Made by a program: the position numbers and the translations under genes | Notes under the pieces: generated by a model | The model's input: only the letters and a program-made list of their open reading frames with translations | What the model was told of the DNA's origin: nothing | Database searches by the model: none | Shown here: piece by piece, positions 56,495-64,000 of the stretch | How the letters are laid out: each line of letters begins with the position of its first letter | Numbering within the stretch: the stretch's first letter is position 1 | Assembly: GCA_036245805.1 (NCBI GenBank) | Contig: BTRK01000006.1 | Location: 9,084,365-9,148,364, forward strand | Direction of reading: 5' to 3' | Length of the DNA stretch: 64,000 bases | Source: Pristionchus mayeri | Lineage: Eukaryota; Nematoda; Chromadorea; Rhabditida; Neodiplogasteridae

Positions 56495-56884
56495 TATGAA
56501 ACATATTAGCAATATAACAGGGAAGATTTGTAGTTGTGATTGCGACCGATTGCAGGGAGTGATAATTAATATTTCTCTGCAGTGTGATTTCATGCTACAA
56601 TAGTACGTCATATGCACTTGGAGGCAAGCGAAACCAATGTGTTCTAAGAAGGCGTTTCATACAAATAAATAGCTCAAATATCCTCATTCCTAGATTGATT
56701 ACTGCTAATTAGAAGATGAAAAGAACGCTACATATGAGAATAATTCGTTTCCGTAGATTTAAGAGGCCAGATCTGAGAATAGTCACCACTGCCCGGGCAT
56801 TCCGCCAGGATTTTCGATTCAGGCCGTGTCGCTCATGGGACCTAGAGTACCTAGGGTCGCCAATTGAAATTTCACTGCGATACC
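56495..56884. other. Spacer with a partial copy of the 15530 block (56580-56660)
   Basis: TGATTTCATGCTACA and CACTTGGAGGCAAG recur at 15545 and 31605. Nothing else is supported. Confidence 0.35.
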
Positions 56885-58652
56885 TTATCTATCGCGCTAA
56901 GCGGCCCGCCAGATACGGGCACGTTGAAAAATGATGAAATATCATTATTTCTCAGCCGAACAATTTGGACTCAAAATTGCTTCTGCATTATATCAGGCTA
57001 CCCCTAACTGCTCTAGGACACTATTGAAATCGAGTACGGCTTGATTCTGAATGTGATAGTTTCGTCGAAAATTTCAATTTTCCCTAGTTTTTATTATTTT
57101 CCAGGAATTTCCGCAACAAACTTCAGGTGTACAACACACTCACCGGAGCATCCACTAAAACTATGATATCAAAAATCCATTCAACCTTAAGTCGAGAAAA
57201 ATGGGTCGGAACCTCGGACGGTCATCATCAAATAGACCATTTAGGGATTATCACTCGTCATATGCAATGCATGCGATATTATTGAGTGGAAAACGAAATT
57301 TCTTGAACAAGACAACATAATCACGCTGAACAAACTGCGGTTTCAAAACTTTTAAAAAATCGATTTTCTCAACCTCCGAATTTCTCATTTTCTCTAACAG
57401 CTGACTTCGAAATTTCAAATACCTGTCGATGAACACCAGGTTATTCTTGTAGTACGGACCGGTAGTTATATATTACTACGAAACCGGGCACTCCTAGACC
57501 CTTGAGTTTAATGAAATTTCACCTCGAATAAGGCAAAATTGATGACCTGGTGCAATTACTTTGTTCGATTCTGACAAGATGATCAGCAGAATCAACTAGA
57601 TATGAACGTGTTCCGAAGTTTTAAGATCATATTATTCAGAAAATGTTGATAAGAACTACATTTCGATCATTTCTAAAAAAATAAAAAATGACAATCTGTA
57701 GATGAACAAAAAAATGAGAAAAATTCATATTTTGAAAACCAATAGAGATACACTCAAAATTATGTTTGCTTTATGTCGGCATGTAGAAGTGTACTCTGGA
57801 GCACAATTGGTATCGAATTCGGGTCCATTCTAGATATGATGTGCGAATTAGTGCTTGTATTTTCATAGGCATTTCAGAAAGTAGTTGATTTTCTTAGCTT
57901 AAGGTTGGATAAATTTCTAATTGGAAAATTTTACTGAATGAACAGAACGATGAGCTGCAAAATGCCAAATGAAATTTGTTGCGGAAATTCCTGAAAATAG
58001 TATAAAAAATTTGTAAAAAGATACAAAATATATAAATTTAGGCTTTTTGAAACTTCATCATATCTAGAATGGAACCGAATTCGATACCAATTGTGCTCCA
58101 GAGTACACTTCTACATGCTGACATAAAGCAAACATAATTTTGAGTGTATCTCTTTCGGTTTTCAAACTAGGAAATTTTCTCATTTTTTTATTCATCTGTC
58201 ATTTTTTATTTTTTTAGAAGTGATCGAAATTTAGTCCTTATCAACATTTTCTGAATAATATAATCTTGAAACTTCGGAACACGTTCATATCTAGTTGATT
58301 CTGCTGATCATCTTGTCAGAATCGAACAAAGTAATTGCACCAGGTCATCAATTTTGCGTTTTCAAGGTGAAATTTCATTAAACTCAAGGGTCTAGGAGTG
58401 CCCGGTTTCGTAGTAATATATAACTACCGGTCCGTACTACAAGAATAACCTGGTGTTCATCGATTTTCGACGAAACTATCACATTCAGAATCAAGCCGTA
58501 CTCGATTTCAATAGTGTCCTAGAGCAGTTAGGGGTAGCCTGATATAATGCATAAGCAATTTTGAGTCCAAATTTTTCGGCTGAGAAATAATGATATTTCA
58601 TCATTTTTCAACGTGCCCGTATCTGGCGGGCCGCTTAGCGCGATAGATAAGG
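56885..58652. mobile_element. Large foldback element (~1.77 kb) with a ~345-bp insert in the left arm
   Basis: CGCGCTAAGCGGCCCGCCAG at the left and its complement at the right close the palindrome. Outer arms 56885-57085 / 58455-58652 and inner arms 57425-57700 / 58195-58455 match. In the right arm the two parts are contiguous (TTTTCGACGAAACTATC next to GATGAACACC), whereas the left arm has 57080-57424 between them, so that piece is an insertion. The insert carries a plus-strand frame NFRNKLQVYNTLTGASTKTM of unknown nature. Confidence 0.85.
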
Positions 58653-58747
58653 ACGTGAAAAAGTACCCATAGGGACACATTTTCACCATAGGCTAGGTTT
58701 TCCTTGTACGGACGTACCTCGGTTCTATCAGATTTCCTCTGTTATAA
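58653..58747 (+). repeat. 95-bp direct repeat, copy 1
   Basis: Identical to 59084-59178 at every base I compared (ACGTGAAAAAGTACCCATAG ...). It starts exactly where the foldback arm ends. Confidence 0.9.
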
Positions 58748-58889
58748 AATTTCGTTCCATATACCACACCCGATTTTCATTTAAATTTGCGCGCAGGGGT
58801 AAAATTGCACGAGGAATCGAATGAAAATAAAATTATATTGTTATCGGACAAGGTTTTCTCAGGGCATCAATTTTGAACATTCATATTTT

Positions 58890-59105
58890 TTAACGTAGAT
58901 GAGCTAGACCTTCACTTCCAACAGGAAAAATGCTTATCTCGACGAGATCTTTCAGAATTACTATATATGTACGGGGTTTGGACGAGCCGTTCACGATTTA
59001 CAAAAACCGACCTCGCCGTTGAGGCGCGCTACAGGAAATGAGGCTTCAGAGATACCACTTAAAAAGGTCGATTTTCGTGATCTACGTGAAAAAGTACCCA
59101 TAGGG
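58890..59105 (+). repeat. Dispersed repeat, copy of 21510-21740
   Basis: GATGAGCTAGACCTTCA, AAAATGCTTATCTCG and GGGGTTTGGACGAGCCGTTC are shared. Confidence 0.65.
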
Positions 59106-59178
59106 ACACATTTTCACCATAGGCTAGGTTTTCCTTGTACGGACGTACCTCGGTTCTATCAGATTTCCTCTGTTATAA
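59084..59178 (+). repeat. 95-bp direct repeat, copy 2
   Basis: Partner of 58653-58747; 336 bp separate the two copies. Confidence 0.9.
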
Positions 59179-59595
59179 CTAGCTTTGAATGCGCTACAAT
59201 TTATTTTCTGATGCTTTTAGCTACTGTGCGCCGCTTTCTTTGAGAGGAAAGTGGAAAATGAGGTTGAGTTTCAACAAGTTTTCGACGTAGAATTGTTAGC
59301 TCTACAAGATGCGCTTACAAATTAGGTGTAATTATTCAAATTTAAACAGTACCACTTTAAAATTGCCCATTTTCGATCGATTTGCCTACTTAGAGAACGT
59401 TTTTTCTGTCATGGAAAAATATCATGGTAATCCGCTTTCGTATATCTCTTGACCAACCCTTTTTTAAGACTTCCTCCAGACAGAATTTAGATTTTTCTAT
59501 TTGTTGCTGCGTTGCATGATATATTGTGTACCCATTCTGCTAGGAGCTAAATTAAAAATTTAACATAATAATATTTATCACTTCAAGCGTTAACG
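59179..59595. other. A/T-rich spacer including the 3' end of the RTE element
   Basis: On the minus strand the retrotransposon stop at 59596 is followed by A/T-rich sequence; I cannot place its 3' terminus or a tail. Confidence 0.4.
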
Positions 59596-61983
59596 CTAGG
59601 TGAGGATAGGTCGGAATTCGTCGGTCGTTGCAGACCACCAGTGGGGGCCAATTGTTCTTCTGAGGTCATCTCGCCAACGCGTTCTCGGCTGACCCTGGGG
59701 ACGGCTGCTGTTGTAGGGGATCCATACCGTAGTCGCTCTGGTCCACTCATCTAGCTCCATTCTCCTAATCTTCAACGCCCACTGAGCTTTCCTTTTCAGC
59801 GCTTCTTTGTTCCAATCCCGCACTTTCGTCGCATTGCGCACGTTCTCGTTTCTCCATCGATCCATCAGAGTTATGCCCAACATTTTTCGCTCCATTTTTC
59901 TTTGAGTCACACTAAGCCGTTCCTTTTCACTGGCTCGCAGCGCCCAGACTTCTGACCCGTAAAGCACTGTTGAAGAGATACAACTTTCGAAGAGTCTCCT
60001 CTTAGTCTTCATAGGAAGCAGGCGAGAAGAGAGCAGAGTAGAGAGCTTGGACCAAGCGAGCCATCCCAGGCGTATCCGGTGCTCAATTTCATCCGAGTGA
60101 TCGAGGGGGAGCGAGATTCTCCCACCAAGATATGTAGTGGAAGGGACAAAGTTGAATGTCAGATTGTCGATTGTAATGGGTGCTCGAGTGGTGCTACACG
60201 ATGTGAGAAGAACGGTTTTGGAAGCATTTACTTCTAGACCGACGCGTGAGCATGCCTCCATTAGCTTCCTCAACATTCGCTTCAGTTCAGGCCTTGATTT
60301 TGCAATTAGGACGATGTCATCCGCGTACTCAAGGTGGCTTAGGTTTCTCCCATCAATCTTGAGTCCATCATTCTCCCAATCGATGTCATTCATTGCTGAG
60401 CGAAGGACTACGTTGAACAAGCGAGGGGACAGGGTGTCGCCTTGACGAACTCCTCTTCTGATTCTGACTGGGACGAGATCCTCGTTGACTCGGATGAGGG
60501 TTGTCGAGGACTCGTAGAGGCGGCGGAGGAGGTGGATGAGGGTAGGATGGACCCCAGATATCCATAGGGATTGCCATACCGCACTCCACTCCACACAATC
60601 GAATGCCTTACGGAAGTCCACGAAACCGAGATACAATGGAATACCGTATTCGTGGGCACGCTCTGCTACTTGCTTTACAGCGTGTAGGTTATTGAGGGTA
60701 CTGTGCCCTTTCCGAAAGCCAGTTTGGGTGGAGGACTCAGTCTCTTCAAGCGATTTCTCCATTCTTCTCAAGATCACACGGGTTGCAGCCTTCAGGGTTA
60801 CGGTAAGCAGCGAGATAGGTCTGAAGTTGCTGATGTTTGTAGGGTCACCTTTCTTGTGGATAAGAGACACGACAGCTTCGACTAAATCTTGGGGCACTGA
60901 GTCACCGGCTGTTAGGTGGTTGAGCAAGTCCGCGAGCACTGGGGCGAGGTGATCTCGAGAGAGGTACAGCATATCGGGCAGAATTGAATCGGAACCGGGC
61001 GAATGTCCGCATTTGAGGCGAGAAAGCGCATCTCCTGTCTCATCGATTTGGAAGGGTGGAAGAGGGAAAGGCGGATGAGGAGGGATCGTCAGTGGCATTT
61101 CAACTGTAGCATTGTAGAGTTCCTCGAAGAAAGTACGGACGGCGAGCTTTGTTGCTTCTTGTGAGAGAGCACCAGTAACTGCGTCGGGGACTAGTAGTCT
61201 CTTTCGGGATGATTGCAAGTTGAGCATTGACTTGACAATGCTTCTACCCATTATTGCAGCTTGCCTTGCTTGTGATTCTTTTCTCCTTCTGATGTCGTTC
61301 GAGAGACTCATTCGGGCAGCTCGGCATGTGACGGAGTGGGCTACGTTGGATTGCGGATTGGATCGGAGAAGGTGTCGCTGGGCCAGAAGATTTCGGGTTT
61401 CGCGAGATATCCATGGAGGGGAGTGCCGATCTCGCCAACAGTTGCTTGCCGCAGTCTTCGTAAACGCTTGAATCTTGTGATAGGCGTCAATGGCTGAGGT
61501 TGGACGGACAAGGGGCAGGGAAGCAAGGAGATTTGCATTTGCAGTGAAGTTTTATCGAATTCCAACCGCTTCTTGCATCGTTGCTTCCGCATCTTGTTGG
61601 GGAGGGAGAGGCATAGTCGGACAAGGCGATGATCGGAGTCAAACTCAAAGCGACCAACAACACCACAGTTGACAACTCTCGCCGATACAGGCGTTGCAAC
61701 GAAGTCCATCTGGTGAAAAGTTGAGCCGTTTGGTGACCGCCAGGTCCATATCCTGCCGTGTCTTCTCTCGGGAAATGTGTTTTGGATGCGCAGCCGGTTT
61801 CTCACGCAAACTTCTGTGAAGGTCCGCCCACGTGAGTTCGGGGTCGGAGATGCGTACTTGCCGACAAATCTTTCATTGCCTGGCTCGCGTGCAACTCGAC
61901 AGTTCATATCCCCGACCAGGACTGGCATGTATCCTCTTGGCGCACTCTGCAGAGCGGTCTCGACCTTGTCCATGAAGTCATAA
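59596..61983 (-). mobile_element. RTE-clade non-LTR retrotransposon, 5'-truncated, one frameshift
   Basis: The minus strand encodes the C-terminal half of an apurinic-type endonuclease (61973-61530: LVGDMNCRVAREPGN, TWRSPNGSTFHQMDFV, DSDHRLVRL) and a reverse transcriptase (to 59596). RT motifs in order: VSLIHKKGDP, NFRPISLLTV, TGFRKGHSTL, LGFVDFRKAFDCVEW, RRGVRQGDTLSPRLF, LEYADDIVLIAKS, then TKRRLFESC and WNKEALKRKAQWALK. A one-base shift near 61527-61535 separates the two frames; otherwise the RT frame is open for more than 600 codons (it continues upstream of 61311, RDRHSPPWISRETRN). The first half of the endonuclease is missing, so insertion was 5'-truncated at about 61983. RTE elements encode one protein with endonuclease and RT and insert by target-primed reverse transcription. 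The truncation makes this copy non-autonomous. Confidence 0.95.
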
Positions 61984-63374
61984 CTTAAATTCTAAAATGT
62001 CAATCTTATTCATATTTCATTAGGAGGGTGATACAGGTGATCCCCATCGATCGTTATTTTGTTTGTATTTTTATTATCTATTTAGAGCAAGTTATGGTGA
62101 TTCCAAAATTTCCATTTCTTCCCTCTTATTGACCGCTCCTCGCTCCGCGAGTAATTGGAAATGGAGCGCCGCGACGAACAAAGGAACTCGATCACTCTGA
62201 CACGCTGTGTAATTTGTCTCGTTTCATCTATCAAAATAGGTGCATTCGTGAAGCGATTAACCTACATCAACCTGACCATACACTACACATTTGATACGAT
62301 GGCACTTTCGTAGATAAACAATGAACACAAGTCTTCCTTCTCCTCAAACTTAATAGTTTTTTAATGTAAGCCTGGTGATGCAAGAATGGTGATGGTGATG
62401 CCAACAAAGTACACGAGTGATAATTGGCTAGTGTGAAACGGCAACCCTATTTACGACTTATCTCAACCATCTGATCCGATTGTAATATTGTGATTTTTAT
62501 GGTGAATGTATTGCAATCAGAAATCGTTTTCTGCGAGTGAACGGATCTCATCTAGTTCAGACGAAACAACGAGCCACCCAGTTGAATGCCAATATTTCCA
62601 TCTTTGCGTTTCTCAGTACAATGCTTACATTTTGTTCTACCATAAGACACAACTCATCAATGTACACAACCGTCTCAATCAATACTCCCTTCCGTACCTC
62701 ACAATCCCCCTCAGGCGTGAGACTTCTGGTCGCCTTCTCGCTCCACTTTAATCAATGCGATCAGCTGCACCTCTTCCATACCACCTCCGCCGCTCTGAGA
62801 CGCCTCCGAATACTGCAATTTTTTCACTGACTCATTTTATTTTCTGCTCATTTTACTCATTTTACATACTAATTTTCTCATTTCCATTTTCTCATTTTAA
62901 GCTAAGAATTTTTCAAAAATTTAACCGTGACAGCATCGCCAAATGTGATAACTGAGGATAGAAAAAAGTTAGGCAGATCAACCAGCTAGGTTAATGGTGC
63001 AGGATTCTTTCTAATTTAAAAGTCGCGTATGGGCAATGATCGTCATTCGATTGATGTGGGGAAAATAATAATAATTTTGTTTCTCCCTGCACATCGCGGC
63101 ACAGCGTGTCAAAGTTTGTTTTGCGCGGCGCTCGGTCGGCCATGAAACATAATAATTTTATTTAAGCCAAAGGTATGCTGAAGAAGATCACTCACTGCAG
63201 TAGCAGAATAGGCGTCGCTCAATCGATTGACTACTGCGGATGCCTCTGTAGGTGGCACTGTGTCGGGGAAGGGTGAGGACAAACTGTGGGATGGTATAAC
63301 AATCAAACGGGTGAATTAAGGATATAAGGACCAGGAAGGTTGCGGTGGCGTAGGTGCTATGTCAGTGCATTGAT
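61984..63374. repeat. Spacer with dispersed repeats (62163-62205; 62586-62684)
   Basis: 62163-62205 matches 21885-21925. 62586-62684 (TATTTCCATCTTTGCGTTTC) is repeated at 63904-64000 in direct orientation. No gene is supported; open frames here overlap on several frames without splice signals. Confidence 0.4.
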
Positions 63375-63433
63375 TTGTGATTCAGATGCTCGTGATTCAG
63401 ATCTCGTGATTCAGCAGAGCTCGTGATTCAGAT
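63375..63433 (+). repeat. Tandem repeat of (C)TCGTGATTCAGAT, four units
   Basis: Four copies of GTGATTCAG with spacing 14-17 bp lie about 50 bp before the terminal exon. Confidence 0.8.
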
Positions 63434-63483
63434 CTTCATTATCCAAATTGCTCGCACCCCTCACTTAATTTTTCTCTTTTCAG

Positions 63484-63750
63484 TGTGGAACAACTAAAAA
63501 CAAAAGGTCACTCAATCAAATTCGTGATGAACTACTCCACGTGTCAGCAGAAATTATTCAAATGAACATAAAACACAGCAATGAAACAGTACCTCCATCT
63601 TCCATTGCACGAGCAGATCGGAGTTGCGGTCGCCGTGCACGAAGACCAACGGATCTATCTTACCTCCCTACTTGCAGTAGGGAGGTCAGAGAGATCAAAG
63701 ATAAATCAATAGTGTTTTTAAAAAGTCTAAGATCATATATCACACTTTAA
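63484..63750 (+). CDS. Terminal coding exon of an unknown gene, 88 residues
   Basis: A strong nematode acceptor, TTTTTCTCTTTTCAG, ends at 63483. The frame from the first base is open for 88 codons to TAA at 63748-63750: [80 protein letters not shown] and SLRSYITL. AATAAA lies at about 63873. The product is charged, mostly helical in look, with three cysteines and one possible N-glycosylation site (NET). Upstream exons were not found; the preceding kilobase is repetitive. An earlier donor (GAG|GTCAGA) could shorten the exon. No family is recognised. Confidence 0.55.
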   Translation, partial: CGTTKNKRSLNQIRDELLHVSAEIIQMNIKHSNETVPPSSIARADRSCGRRARRPTDLSYLPTCSREVREIKDKSIVFLKSLRSYITL

Positions 63751-63872
63751 GAGTAGAATAGGAAATACACGAATTTCAAAGATAATAACGAACTTTTCTC
63801 ACAGTCCCATTCATTCCAATCGAGCACTTTCCGGATCTTTCTGCAATGATTTATTTTATTTTGATAAAATTA

Positions 63873-63878
63873 AATAAA
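63873..63878 (+). terminator. Polyadenylation signal AATAAA
   Basis: It lies about 120 bp after the stop of the terminal exon at 63750, within an A/T-rich TAAATAAATAAATAA stretch. Confidence 0.45.
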
Positions 63879-63903
63879 TAAATAATTTGAACGATGAGTA
63901 TTT

Positions 63904-64000
63904 ATGCCAACATTTCCATCTTTGCGTTTCTCAGCCCAATGCTTACATTTTAATCAACCATAAGACCCGGTCAATCAATATACACAACCGACTCAATCAA
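63904..64000 (+). repeat. Direct repeat of 62586-62684, continuing off the window
   Basis: CATTTCCATCTTTGCGTTTC, CAATGCTTACATTTT and ACACAACCG.CTCAATCAA are shared with the earlier copy. Confidence 0.8.

Noticed and set aside
1..64000. CRISPR arrays, tRNA/rRNA genes, SL RNA genes, bacterial operons
   Set aside because: No regularly spaced direct repeats, no tRNA-like A/B boxes with cloverleaf, no rRNA or SL leader sequence, and the gene structure is eukaryotic throughout.

Overview
The window looks like a gene-poor, repeat-rich autosomal stretch from a free-living rhabditid or diplogastrid nematode. The reasons are short introns ending in TTTTCAG, recurrent TACGGTAG/CTACCGTA words, the C-terminal exons of a PAR-1/MARK kinase, a nematode-specific Srd-type chemoreceptor, an RTE-type retrotransposon and mariner/Tc1-like elements. 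The species cannot be fixed from the sequence. All exon models here were built by hand from splice sites and reading phase.

Layout. 0.3-1.0 kb: last three exons of par-1 (+), followed by its 3' flank. 3.0-7.4 kb: three large foldback (long inverted repeat) elements, two of them abutting at one shared TA. 7.4-11.3 kb: relics, including a degraded par-1 exon, an RTE fragment and a foldback. 11.3-32.4 kb: scattered broken copies of one or two multi-exon gene families of unknown function (a 'PYVEPL' exon and an 'EVVKREIT' C-terminal exon), interleaved with a dead mariner, a second mariner-like element carrying a perfect 226-bp tandem duplication, and many hairpin elements. 32.5-36.7 kb: nested foldbacks and one copy of a 583-bp dispersed repeat. 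36.8-37.5 kb: a candidate cysteine-rich secreted protein gene (+). 37.8-40.6 kb: two elements with G/C-run ends and exact 7-bp target duplications, one nested inside a Tc1-like foldback. 41.1-41.6 kb: a second small secreted cysteine-containing gene (-) with a TATA box. 42.5-47.5 kb: a lone TM7-like exon (+) facing a nine-exon Srd-type chemoreceptor gene (-) whose eighth intron is filled with transposons. 48.0-49.3 kb: terminal exons of an unknown membrane protein (-), abutting the second copy of the 583-bp repeat. 50.2-53.3 kb: TTAA-flanked and TA-flanked MITEs, two of which are built from short iterated motifs. 53.5-54.6 kb: two more degraded par-1 KA1 exons. 55.5-59.2 kb: large foldbacks. 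59.6-62.0 kb: a 5'-truncated RTE element (-). 63.5-63.75 kb: a convincing terminal coding exon of an unknown gene (+).

There are no operons or bacterial features. The genes that can be recognised are a kinase tail, chemoreceptors and small secreted proteins; nothing in the sequence shows that they work together. By eye, roughly two fifths of the window is palindromic transposon sequence, and much of the rest is decaying duplicated gene fragments.
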